Shown here: in pieces, positions 42,691-54,100 of the stretch | How the letters are laid out: every line of letters begins with the position of its first letter | How positions within the stretch are numbered: position 1 is the stretch's first letter | The notes under the pieces: model-generated | Database searches by the model: none | Seen by the model: the letters and a program-made list of their open reading frames with translations, nothing else | What the model was told of the DNA's origin: nothing | Made by a program: the position numbers and the translations under genes | DNA from: Geotrypetes seraphini | Lineage: Eukaryota > Chordata > Amphibia > Gymnophiona > Dermophiidae | Direction: 5' to 3' | Assembly: GCF_902459505.1 (NCBI RefSeq) | Contig: NC_047084.1 | Location: 311,689,963-311,753,962 of the forward strand | DNA: 64,000 bases

Positions 42691-44944
42691 CTTTTGATTC
42701 CCTGATGTTTACGTGACTTTCTTGGTATAGGGGAGGTGCTTGTTCTGTGACGTAGATCATGTGTTTGGTGGGGATTGAGGAAAGTTAATGGAAGGGGGCG
42801 GTGTTAACTGAGGAAAGGGAGAGGGGAAGGGTAGTTGCGGTGGTTTGAGCTGAGCAGGGTGGGGACGAAGTTGGGTTTTCACAAAAAATCCAATGCTATT
42901 TGTTTTATTCTTCTCAGAATACGCAGCAAGCAAGGAATTTTGATATCCAAAAGCATATAAATTGGCCAAAGCTTGTTTAAATAAAATAACTTTAGGTGTT
43001 TTTCTGCTGAGGCCTAAATTCATAGGTAGAGCTGCAACCTTGACGCTGCACAAGTAGCAGTCTCAACTTTAAAAAGTAATTCTTTTGTGCGCAGGGCAGC
43101 ATATTTAGGGGAGCTATACGAACAGCTAGGTTTGCTACAGTTGCTGCCTTTTGTGTTTTACCCCCCTCCCCCGAGTTTAGAATGCTGTGGCCACAGCGGC
43201 CCTCAACTAAATTTTTGCCCCACACAGTATCAGTAGCCAGAAAGATGAGAGGATGGGGACTTTGCTTGGTTTGGTCCAAACAGAAAGATGTTTTACTGCC
43301 ACTTTATTAAGTCTGTTGGAATACTATGTTACTTACTAAAGCTATATTATCTAGTTGGAAGGTGCATGCACACAACTTAAGTACCTAGATTTGAACTACC
43401 AGGCAGATAAGCCTATCTTGTCAGAAAACTACCACCAAAACTCAATACAGTACTTTGGAAGTACTGTTTATTTTATTTTAAAAAAATTATTATTTGCTAT
43501 ATCCCACAATTCTATGTGAGTTACATAGTTGCTGTAGATAGAATGAAATAATATGGGCAGTGTTATATTTGCCTGATACTCTAGTCTGGTGTCAGAACTA
43601 TACAGACCAAGAAAGTCTGCTGTGGGAGGCACACAAAAACTAGTCTGGGTTATGTTTTCTGCTTGATAGTCCACCAAAACCTGTTAGCAACTGGTGCACA
43701 AGATGCACATTATTAATCTAGACAGTATTCAAGGTGCTCCATACTTTTTTTTGTCAAGATATAACTGGTGTCTTGCTAAAGGAATGATGGCAGCCCTAGA
43801 GGTACTGCATAAAAAAAATGTGTAAAGCGCTTGTTGCTTTAGTAGGGTAAAAAATAGCAAAGCACAACAAACCAGGCACATAAAGTGAAATGTAAAGGGT
43901 CCTGGTGAATAGGAGGAGAGAGCTCAAAGCCCGAACTGGGAGTACATAAAAAGATATGAAACAAAAAGACCAAATATTGTAAAGTAAAATTCCTTTATTA
44001 GGTGATCATTTCAAAATAAAGTATAAACTGCTCTTATTTTAGGCAAAACAAACAGATGATTTTGTTCATAGTCCTTGGATTTCAAGATCACCTTTATACT
44101 ACTTTCTTGGGTGGGTACACTATTTTTCTGTCTCCTTTGATGAGGCTCTTCTTGGAGAGAGAGACAACTTCTTTTCAGACTTTCTTTTTCAGATTAAGCA
44201 CATTTGATTAATACATTTTAGACACAAAGCTACTCAATCCCTTGAAGCCAGGCTTGTCCAATGAGTGCACTTATGCTCTTTCTGGGAATTGCACGTTCAC
44301 TCTCAGAATGAAATTTTAATTACACGTTGCAGTTATAAAAATTTATATGCACATTTTAGATAGGATCTTCTCCTTTCTCTCTCTTCTCCCCCCCCCCCTC
44401 AAATGATCCAGCAATCGCTTCTCTTCTTTCCGTCCCCAGGCTTAACATCCTTCCTTCTATGGGTCCAGTATCACTCCTCTCCCTGCCTTCTGTTAGTCTA
44501 ACTTAGACTGGCATGTAAATCCCTCAGCACTGTAGCTGCATATATCTACAAAGCAAGCCTATGTAATGCTGTCAGTACAGCCAATGTAGTGATTCAACTT
44601 GCACCACTACATGTGAAAAACAGCCATTAAAAGTGTCTCATGTCCTTGATCTTGAATCTACTCAAACACTGTAGAAGGAGCTGCACTTATGGAAGCATTG
44701 ACTAGGCACCAAATGCACACATTGCTCCAGTGATACTTCTTTCAAACAGGTTTTAAAAAAATATATATAGTCAAATAGTTAAAAATTTCTCACACAGATT
44801 CTCAGCCACAGGAGGCTGCAGCAGCACATGTGCCAGTTATGCGTTTGTTTGTTTTTTAATCACATTAAACAGTGAAACAACCAACATTATTAACTTTTTT
44901 CCACAATCAAGTAAAAGCAGAATATATTGTGAACACCTTAACAA
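42691..44944. other. intergenic, no recognised gene
   Basis: A TGACGTAG (CRE-like) at about 42749 and GC-rich patches continue the promoter region to 42860. Beyond it I see no exon. In particular I did not recognise complement factor I, the gene expected next. A CACCTAATAAAGGAATTTTA phrase on minus near 43990 looks like the end of a repeat. Confidence 0.4.
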
Positions 44945-45115
44945 TTAGAACATAAGTGTTGTCATACTAGGACAGATCAAAGATCCAATAAGCCTAGTAT
45001 CCTGTTTCTAACAGTGGTCAGCTCAGATCACAAATACGTGGCAAGATCCCCAAAGAGTAAAACAGATTTTTATGCTGCTTATCCTAGAAATAAGCAGTGC
45101 AATTCCTAAGTCCAT
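44945..45115 (-). mobile_element. CR1 LINE 3' tail
   Basis: Minus strand: GCTTATTTCTAGGATAAGCA, then ATCTTGCCACGTATTTGTGA, ATACTAGGCTTATTGGATCT and ACTTATGTTCTAAT. Same family as the plus-strand tail at 30488-30645. Confidence 0.7.
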
Positions 45116-45140
45116 CTTATGTATGCACTTTTCTTTTATA

Positions 45141-47390
45141 GTAACATAGTAGATGACGGCAGATAAAGACCCAAATGGTCCATCCAGTCTGCCCAACCTG
45201 ATTCAATTTAAATTTTTTTTTTTTTTTCTTCTTAGCTATTTCTGGGCGAGAATCCAAAGCTTTACCCGGTACTGTGCTAGGGTTCCAACTGCCGAAATCT
45301 CTGTTAAGACTTACTCCAGCCCATCTACACCCTCCCAGCCATTGAAGCCCTCCCCTGCCCATCCTCCTCCAAACAGCCATACACAGACACAGACCGTACA
45401 AGTCTGCCCAGTAACTGGCCTAGTTCAATCTTTAATATTATTTTCTGATTCTAAATCTTCTGTGTTCATCCCACGCTTCTTTGAACTCAGTCACAGTTTT
45501 ACTCTCCACCACCTCTCTCGGGAGCGCATTCCAGGCATCCACCACCCTCTCCGTAAAGTAGAATTTCCTAACATTGCCCCTGAATCTACCACCCCTCAAC
45601 CTCAAATTATGTCCTCTGGTTTTACCATTTTCCTTTCTCTGGAAAAGATTTTGTTCTACGTTAATACCCTTTAAGTATTTGAACGTCTGAATCATATCTC
45701 CCCTGTCTATCCTTTCCTCTAGGGTATACTTATTCAGGGCTTCCAGTCTCTCCTCATACGTCTTCTGGCGCAAGCCTCCTATCATTTTCGTCGCCCTCCT
45801 CTGGACCGCCTCAAGTCTTCTTACGTCTTTCGCCAGATACGGTCTCCAAAACTGAACACAATACTCCAAGTGGGGCCTCACCAATGACCTGTACAGGGGC
45901 ATCAACACCTTCTTCCTTCTACTGACTACGCCTCTCTTTATACAGCCCAGAATCCTTCTGGCAGCAGCCACTGCCTTGTCACACTGTTTTTTCGCCTTTA
46001 GATCTTCGGACACTATCACCCCAAGGTCCCTCTCCCCGTCCGTGCATATCAGCTTCTCTCCTCCCAGCATATACGGTTCCTTCCTATTATTAATCCCCAA
46101 ATGCATTACTCTGCATTTCTTTGCATTGAATTTTAGTTGCCAGGCATTAGACCATTCCTCTAACTTTTGCAGATCCTTTTTCATATTTTCCACTCCCTCT
46201 TCGGTGTCTACTCTGTTACAAATCTTGGTATCATCTGCAAAAAGGCACACTTTTCCTTCTAACCCTTCAGCAATGTCACTTACATACATATTGAACAGGA
46301 TTGGCCCCAGCACCGAACCCTGAGGGACTCCACTAGTCACCTTTCCTTCCTTCGAGCGACTTCCATTAACCACCACCCTCTGGCGTCTGTCCGACAGCCA
46401 GTTTCTGACCCAGTTCACCACTTTGGGTCCTAACTTCAGCCCTTCAAGTTTGTTCAACAGCATCCTATGAGGAACTGTATCAAAGGCTTTGCTGAAATCC
46501 AAGTAAATTACATCTAGCATATGTCCTCGATCCAGCTCTCTGGTCACCCAATCAAAAAATTCAATCAGGTTCGTTTGGCACGATTTACCTTTTGTAAAGC
46601 CATGTTGCCTCGGATCCTGTAACCCATTAGATTCAAGGAAATACACTATTCTTTCTTTCAGCAACACTTCCATTATTTTTCCAACAACTGAAGTGAGGCT
46701 CACCGGCCTGTAGTTTCCTGCTTCATCCCTGTGACCACTTTTATGAATAGGGACCACATCCGCTCTCCTCCAATCCCCAGGAATCACTCCCGTCTCCAGA
46801 GATTTGTTGAACAAGTCTTTAATAGGACTCGCCAGAACCTCTCTGAGCTCCCTTAGTATCCTGGGATGGATCCCGTCTGGTCCCATCGCTTTGTCCACCT
46901 TCAGTTTTTCAAGTTGCTCATAAACACCCTCCTCCGTGAACGGCGCAGAATCTACTCCATTTTCTCGTGTAACTTTGCCAGACAATCTCGGTCCTTCTCC
47001 AGGATTTTCTTCTGTGAACACAGAACAGAAGTATTTGTTTAGCACATTTGCTTTCTCCTCATCACTCTCCACATATTTGTTCCCAGCATCTTTTAGCCTA
47101 GCAATTCCATTTTTTATCTTCCTCCTTTCACTAATATATCTGAAAAAATTTTTATCTCCCTTTTTTACATTTTTAGCCATTTGTTCTTCCGCCTGTGCCT
47201 TCGCCAAACGTATCTCTCTCTTGGCTTCTTTCAGTTTCACCCTGTAGTCCTTTCTGCTCTCCTCTTCTTGGGTTTTTTTATATTTCATGAACGCCAACTC
47301 TTTCGCCTTTATTTTCTCAGCCACTAGGTTGGAGAACCATATCGGCTTCCTTTTTCTCTTGTTTTTATTGATTTTCTTCACATAAATTTT
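45141..47390 (-). mobile_element. CR1 LINE with long open RT frame, 5'-truncated
   Basis: From the 3' end at 45141 (CTACTATGTTACTAT on minus) through a 300-bp 3' UTR to an uninterrupted RT frame. The copy begins within the linker between endonuclease and RT, so it is 5'-truncated near 47390. Confidence 0.9.
45438..47381 (-). CDS. CR1 reverse transcriptase, 647 codons open
   Basis: The frame covers the linker (KPIWFSNLVAEKIKAKELAF), RT fingers (KAMGPDGIHPRILREL, YRPVSLTSVVGKIMEVL), palm (VIYLDFSKAFDTVPH, the first catalytic Asp; GVPQGSVLGPILFNMYVSDI; LFADDTKICN, the catalytic FADD), thumb (WQLKFNAKKCRVMHLG) and the CR1 C-terminal region ([56 protein letters not shown]). No stop or frameshift over 1.94 kb, so the insertion is recent. 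The endonuclease half is absent, so the copy cannot move by itself. The Met at 47381 is simply the first in the truncated frame. Confidence 0.92.
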   Translation of the reverse strand: MKKINKNKRKRKPIWFSNLVAEKIKAKELAFMKYKKTQEEESRKDYRVKLKEAKREIRLAKAQAEEQMAKNVKKGDKNFFRYISERRKIKNGIARLKDAGNKYVESDEEKANVLNKYFCSVFTEENPGEGPRLSGKVTRENGVDSAPFTEEGVYEQLEKLKVDKAMGPDGIHPRILRELREVLASPIKDLFNKSLETGVIPGDWRRADVVPIHKSGHRDEAGNYRPVSLTSVVGKIMEVLLKERIVYFLESNGLQDPRQHGFTKGKSCQTNLIEFFDWVTRELDRGHMLDVIYLDFSKAFDTVPHRMLLNKLEGLKLGPKVVNWVRNWLSDRRQRVVVNGSRSKEGKVTSGVPQGSVLGPILFNMYVSDIAEGLEGKVCLFADDTKICNRVDTEEGVENMKKDLQKLEEWSNAWQLKFNAKKCRVMHLGINNRKEPYMLGGEKLICTDGERDLGVIVSEDLKAKKQCDKAVAAARRILGCIKRGVVSRRKKVLMPLYRSLVRPHLEYCVQFWRPYLAKDVRRLEAVQRRATKMIGGLRQKTYEERLEALNKYTLEERIDRGDMIQTFKYLKGINVEQNLFQRKENGKTRGHNLRLRGGRFRGNVRKFYFTERVVDAWNALPREVVESKTVTEFKEAWDEHRRFRIRK

Positions 47391-47454
47391 ATGAAATTAT
47401 CCAAAAAATTTTAAACCCTGCTAAACTAACTGTTTTTACTATATTCAGAGTTTA

Positions 47455-47640
47455 ATTACACATTAAGTGACAAAATATTTTCTCCAATTTGTTTTAAATT
47501 TACTACTTAGCCTCATTGTGTGCCCTCCAGTCCTTATATTTTTCAAAAGAGTAAAACAGGCTATTCATGTCTACCCATTCCACTTCATTCAGTATTGTAT
47601 AGAACACTTTATCATATCTCCCCTTTATCTTCAAAATTTT
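47455..47640 (-). mobile_element. old LINE C-terminal fragment
   Basis: Minus-strand pieces resemble a CR1/L2-group C-terminus (RGDMIK, NSLFYSF or TLFKNIRTGGHTMRLS, KFKTNWRKYF) in changing frames. Diverged. Confidence 0.5.
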
Positions 47641-47859
47641 ATTCTTTATTACTTATATATGTCTAATTGATGTTAATTTGATTATAAATGTCTAAACAAT
47701 ATGTTTAGTTAAGTCTTGTTTTCAAAATTTCAATGTATTGGTCTATTTGTCTTTGCTATTTGATTTTATTATTTTCTGTTTAATAATATATATATATATT
47801 TTTTTGCTTGATGTGATTTTATTAGTTTATATTATGTGTTTCATATTATTTTTACCATT

Positions 47860-48090
47860 GTTTTTAACTTGTCACGGCTCAATAGACTCTTTGACAAAGG
47901 CATAGATGCCGAAACACTGTCAGTGTCGAGTCTTCGCAGTGCTACTATCAATAAAGTGAATTTTGAACTTTACACCGGTGGCTGAATTATTGACATCTCA
48001 TCCCCATGACTCCTTTGTTGTGCTTTGATTGTCTCGTCGTTGAGGCCAACTTGGGCTCTCTTTTTGGTGTGATAGATGGGAAACATATAT
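47860..48090 (+). repeat. Penelope-type end repeat (tentative)
   Basis: A stretch with GACAAAGGCATAGATGCCGA, AACACTGTCAGTGTC and CAATAAAGTGAATTTTGA resembles the 5' or end regions of Penelope-like elements ('GAAGAAG...GAAAC' type plus CAATAAA). No coding part is attached. Confidence 0.35.
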
Positions 48091-48436
48091 ACTGGAGGAG
48101 AGAACAAGCTTTAACAGAGAAAAAGGCACTTAATAAAGCTCAGAAGAGCCACCAAAAATAACTGATATCTAAAAGGTTTAGTTCTTAAAGGAACAGGAGC
48201 ATCTAGAAGAAAAGTTAGAAAAAATAATACCATTCTATTGTTTCATTTAAGCCTGCTGGTTTCTCTGACCAATCTAAAAAATACATTATTGCTCTCTAGA
48301 GCAGTATAAGTCTTCTGTCACCTCCTCAGCTGTGGGGTGAAACTTGGTCATTCACAAAACATCTTAAATCTCCCAACTTGTGATTTGCTGTCATCTAGTG
48401 GTCAACCAGCGGTTCATTAGTTTTCAAGTGAGTGAT

Positions 48437-49427
48437 GCTGCTGCGGTGTTCTCCCAGTCGTATCCTGATCCATCATGAAGTATGTCCCAATGAATGGATT
48501 TTTAGATTAGGATCACAGGAATCAGCAGGCTTAAAAGCAAAAATATAATGGTGATTATTTCTCTTTTAGTATACCAGCTCCTTTGCCTTTCCTTCGTAGA
48601 CTCTCTTGGTCTGATAGTCTCTTTCCCCTTGTATGTAGATATATACAAATCAAGCCTAGCATTTTTGAGAATGCTGCTCTGGAAAATTTGTGGATTGTAT
48701 TCCTATAGTTAGTGACCAAAGTGGGTCAGTGAGGTATCAGCATCAACAGCATCCATGCTTTGCTTGGTTCCAACTAGTAGGCACAGTTAGCCTTTTCTTT
48801 GCTCCCTGGACTCCTGTTGAAGGAAGGAGGGAAGACCCTGGAAATCAGCTTTTCATGCTCTTTATACAATATTCTAAAATCTGCAGGTATTTCTCCTTAT
48901 TTTATGACTGGCAGAAGAGGTCAACTCAGGAATCAGCTGCTGCGGTGTTCTCCCAGTCGTATCCTGATCCATCATGAAGTATGTCCCAAAGAATGGATTT
49001 TTAGATTAGGATCACAGGAATCAGCAGGCTTAAAAGCAAAAATATAATGGTGATTATTTCTCTTTTAGTATACCAGCTCCTTTGCCTTTCCTTCGTAGAC
49101 TCTCTTGGTCTGATAGTCTCTTTCCCCTTGTATGTAGATATATACAAATCAAGCCTAGCATTTTTGAGAATGCTGCTCTGGAAAATTTGTGGATTGTATT
49201 CCTATAGTTAGTGACCAAAGTGGGTCAGTGAGGTATCAGCATCAACAGCATCCATGCTTTGCTTGGTTCCAACTAGTAGGCACAGTTAGCCTTTTCTTTG
49301 CTCCCTGGACTCCTGTTGAAGGAAGGAGGGAAGACCCTGGAAATCAGCTTTTCATGCTCTTTATACAATATTCTAAAATCTGCAGGTATTTCTCCTTATT
49401 TTATGACTGGCAGAAGAGGTCAACTCC
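48437..49427. repeat. 499-bp tandem duplication
   Basis: The block from GCTGCTGCGGTGTTCTCCC (about 48437) to GAAGAGGTCAACTC (about 48925) is repeated about 499 bp on, ending near 49427. Only single-base differences are seen (AATGAATGG against AAAGAATGG). The short frame MDCIPIVSDQSGSVRYQHQQ occurs in both copies only because of the duplication. The unit does not look like a known element. Confidence 0.88.
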
Positions 49428-50776
49428 ATTACCTCATATTATATTAGGAATCACAAAGGAGCAGGTTGCCTCGAATGTCCTTTATTGCAGAAACAGAGGT
49501 CACATTGTTGAGACCTCTTCTACAAGAGATACACACACACACAAAAACAATAACAAATTTAGGTAATAGAGTGTGGCGCAGTGGCATGACCACTGAAACC
49601 TGTCTCTAAATAGGGGATTCAAACAATCAAAAGTCTAGGCAGTAGCGCAGCTGTCTGATAGTCCATTGTGGAACTTAAGACGTACCAATGCCCAGTTAGA
49701 CAATGGTCTGTTAAGCAAGCATCCTGTTCCTTCAATGAGCTAGAAGGACCCAGCAGATCCATATTGTTCACATTCTGAAGTAAGAGTGGCAGAAACATGT
49801 GCTGTGGACCTCTCGGATCAGTGGGGTTGAGGGACATCCCAGAAGGTGATGTGCAGGCAAGTTAAGATCTCTGGCTAAAACACACAAAATCACCCCAAAA
49901 CCTTTCACAATGCACTCAGATTAGCAGAGTCCCCTAATGGCAGGCATAATTGTTGATTAGTGTTAGATAGAAACAGTAAAGTTAAAGTTGGCAGTTCTAT
50001 AAATTGGCCCCTCAGTTTAGGTGCTCCAGTCTTGTGTGCGCAGCACCAATTCTATAATACCATCTTGGCTCTCATATTCTATTAAAGAATACTAGCGCAA
50101 CTCAAGTTTTCTACGAACTTCACACATAACTGGGAAACACCCTCGTCCCCCGCCCACATGTAGCACCTAAATGTCATAACACTTAGCTGTATCTTATGCA
50201 CCTTTCATGCATGTACATGGTGTGTACTTCCTACGCTGGTTGTGACGTCTCCAGTGCCTCTTCTTGCTACTTCTTTTCCCAGCATTTTGAGGCTTTGTTC
50301 CTCTTTTTTTGTTCTTTGTGTACCTCTAAGCGCCAATTTGTAGAATTGCCAAAAAGTTCCCATAACTCTCTAATTACATATAAATATAAACAAAAGAAGG
50401 AATATAATGCATAAGGACAAAGTAGAATAATTGCAAAAAACATCAAAATGTTGCAAAGGATTTATAACTCTTGGTCTTCTCTGAACTTGAGTTCTGCTTC
50501 CAACTCTTTATCTTTCTTATCTGTTGACAGACTGGACAGTTGTTAAAATATTTTTTCCTCTCTTATGGTACCTTATCCTTTTTTGAAGATGGGTAGATCC
50601 TGTATCAGTTTTTCATAGTTATACTCTCTCTTATAAGCATAGGTTAGGCTCTGTACTTCACTCACCCTTTCTTTTGGTAAGCCAACAGGTCGTCTGTGCT
50701 CCAAGCACATGTCTCTTCACTCTTTCACTTGTGGTTTGTGTTTCCTCAGCGTTCCTCTTTGATCAGGCAGGTTAAA
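49428..50776. other. intergenic, no recognised gene
   Basis: AT-rich sequence with no exon or element that I can name. The target duplication of the L1 starts at 50777. Confidence 0.45.
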
Positions 50777-51180
50777 CAACAGCCAAAATTTGTGTTCAAG
50801 TGTGTTTATTGATTTTCAAAGACATCACAAAACACAAAATATGTTCAGTAAACAATGCAAAGAGATCAAATGACAAGTCATTAACATGAAGAGAAAAAAA
50901 AAAAGGGCTAACATTGTTATACTTCAAGTACCAAACATTATATTCAAGGTACAAAGAAAGACCTCAGTGCAGATTGAAACAGAATCCTGGAGAGGAGAAA
51001 GGAATAAGAAAGGAAAAGGAAATGTGTAATGTGAAGAGACAATGTACTTGAAAGAGAAGATAAAAAGTCGAAAGAGAAAGAAAGAAAGAAAGAAAGGGGC
51101 GGGCATCAACATTCAAACGATGATATATATTAAAAGTAGATCGCAGGAAATCTTAATGGATTTCACCGGAATGTCATCGG

Positions 51181-54100
51181 TTAAAACGAAAAGTGTTGTA
51201 TAGGTTCCCAAATACGAGATATGATCAGCGATCTATTAGAGTATTCGGCTGCTTTATTCTCATAAAGATGAATCATGAGTACTGTATTCCACCAGAATAC
51301 TATATTGAGAGTATCAGCAGATTTCCAGTTATGGAGGATCATCTGTATCGTAAGGGCAATCAATATATTAAGGAGGGAGTATTGACTGGAGGTAAGTGAA
51401 TCAGGCACCGCCAAATCTCTAAAAAGGAGAATATCAAAGGTAAAGTTAGATGTAATAGGTAGTATGCGTCGAATAATACCCCAAACCTTAGTCCAGAAAG
51501 AGTCAATGATAGGGCAGGCATAAATCATATGATAAAGATCTCCCAATGCAGCCGAGCAATGCCAGCAGAGGTTGGAGTCCCTAAGACCGGCACGAAACAT
51601 TTTGGAAGGTGTCCAAAATACTTGATAAGCTAGAAAATATAGAGATTGTGATAAACTAGCAGAAGCGGTAGGTCGAACAGTTTTACTAAAGTACCGTTCC
51701 CAGAGATAAATGTTGCCCAAGTGTTAGTGGTCCTAGTAGATTTAGGAAAAAGATTAGCTCTGAGTGTTTTATAGAAAAGAGAAGTCGAATGTCCTAGAAG
51801 AAATCCCCGCTGAGACAGGGTGAGGAAGTTGGAAATTTGCGAGAAGGAGAAAATGGAGGGAGAGCATTTCTTCAAACAATGTGAAAGTTGAATCCAATGA
51901 AAAAATTCTGAAGGGGGAAGATTGAACTTGTTCATAATCTGGGAGAAGGATAACACTGCACAACAATTTTTTGGTTAAGTCTTGATTCCTGAAAAGTTTT
52001 TGGTGATTATGACAGGTACCAACTTGGTATGCTCAAATATGGTTTTGGTTTTACTGCATCACGTAAGAACTATGAGAAATAGACATTTTTATGTTTACTG
52101 ACAATAAAATATATAGTCAAGTTTACGTTTCGCACAAGCGACTAAATGAAACAGAATTAAAAGTGTTTTGCTCCCGAGTTTCTTTTATATTCAGTGTCTG
52201 GTGCATCACGTTGTAGCATCCAACAATAGTCGGCAAGCATTGACGGATTCCAATTGCCCTGGTATCGTTTCTCCATCGTAGCTATGTCTTGATGAAACCT
52301 TTCACCGTGCTCGTCACTCACAGCACCGAGATTTGCGGGGAAGAAGTCCAAGTGTGAATGGAGGAAATGAATCTTGAGTGACATATTGCACTTCATTCTC
52401 TTGTATGCTTTGAGAAGTTTGTCTACCAGCTGAATGTAGTTTGGGGCTCTGTAATTGCCCAGAAAATTGTCAACAACGTCTTTCAAGGCTTTCCAGCCAA
52501 TTTTTTCCGGCCCAACTAACAGATCTTCAAATCGCTTGTCACTCATAACATGTCTGATCTGGGGGCCAACAAAAATACCCTCTTTGATCTTGGCATCAGT
52601 TATTCTTGGGAACATCTGTCTTAAATAACGAAAACCTTCCCCTTCCTTGTTCATTGCTTTCACAAAATTCTTCATGAGTCCCAGTTTAATGTGAAGAGGA
52701 GGCAAAAATATCTTTGTCGGGTCAACAAGCGATTCATGTGCTACATTTTTCTGTCCTGGAACTAACTTTTTACGGAGTGGCCAGTTCTTTCTAGAATAGT
52801 GCGACTCTCTGTCTCGGCTGTCCCATTCGCAGATGAAACAGCAGTACTTTGTATAGCCAAGCTGCAGTCCTAGTAACAGAGCAACGACTTTGAGGTCTCC
52901 ACAGATATTCCAGTTATACCTGGTATACTGGACATACTTTAGTAACATTTCCATATTCTCATATGTTTCTTTCATATGTGCTGCATAGCCAACAGGTACT
53001 GAAGGATAATCGTTGCCATTGTGCAACAGAACAGCTTTCAGGCTTAACATTGACGAATCAATGAAAAGACGCCACTCTTCCGGGTTGTGATCACAACCAA
53101 AGACCGAGAACAATCCTTCAATGTCACAACAGAAACAGAGACTGTCGACTTGTGCAAAAAATTTGGTTATATCATGATGCCGGTCTCGAAACACAGAAAT
53201 TTTCGTACCTGGTGATAGCAAACACCATTCCTGCAGTCTCGAACCTAGCAGCTCAGCTTTTGCTTTTGACAGACCCAAATCTCTGACCAAATCGTTCAAT
53301 TCGGACTGTGTTATCAGATGTGGATCGCCTGATGAGGATGGTTCAAAATCCGGGTCAATGTCACTGTTAGAACCCTGCACTGCAGTTTCTTCATCTGGTT
53401 CGTCTAAGGTCCAATCCTCTGGTGGTTTCGGAACTGGAAGACTGTCATCATGTGGCATGGGTCTCATTGCTGAAGGCAGATTAGGATATTCAATTGACTT
53501 CTTGTTTTTGGCAGAGAAACCAGACACATTAGTCAAACAGAAATAACAGTCCGTCACATGGTCTTTCTGTTCTCGCCATATCATCGGAACAGCAAATGGC
53601 ATCGTCTTTCGAGTACCTCTGAGCCAGGCTCTCAGACTAACAGCACATGTCGCACAGCAAATGTGAGGCGCCCATTGCTTGTCTTGATCACCTATTTTGC
53701 AGCCAAAATACAGATGATAGGCTTTCTTTACAAGGGCAGTCATCGAACGTCTCTGAGGCGTAAGTGTATATTCCCCACAGATATAGCAGAATGTGTCGCG
53801 GCTGTTACGACACCGACGAGACATATTGCCCGACACCAAAACGTCTATAGCATCAAGCTTACTTACTGTTATATTGCTACAGCTACTATACTACTATACT
53901 TTACTATACTGATACTATATACACACACGGACTATCTATATTAACCAAATGAGCAGGATCGGTGTATGGAAGCCACCATTATAGCATGGTGAGACAGCGC
54001 AAGCTCGTTCAGACCTGCCCAGACATGCCCAGGATGTCATCTTCCATAAAACAGCTTCCAACCTGGCTAGATTTTATGCATGGACATACCCAGGCGGCAC

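Noticed and set aside
48690-49566. Repeated frame MDCIPIVSDQSGS as a small gene pair
   Set aside because: Non-ATG starts and a product of the tandem duplication; no homology recognised.
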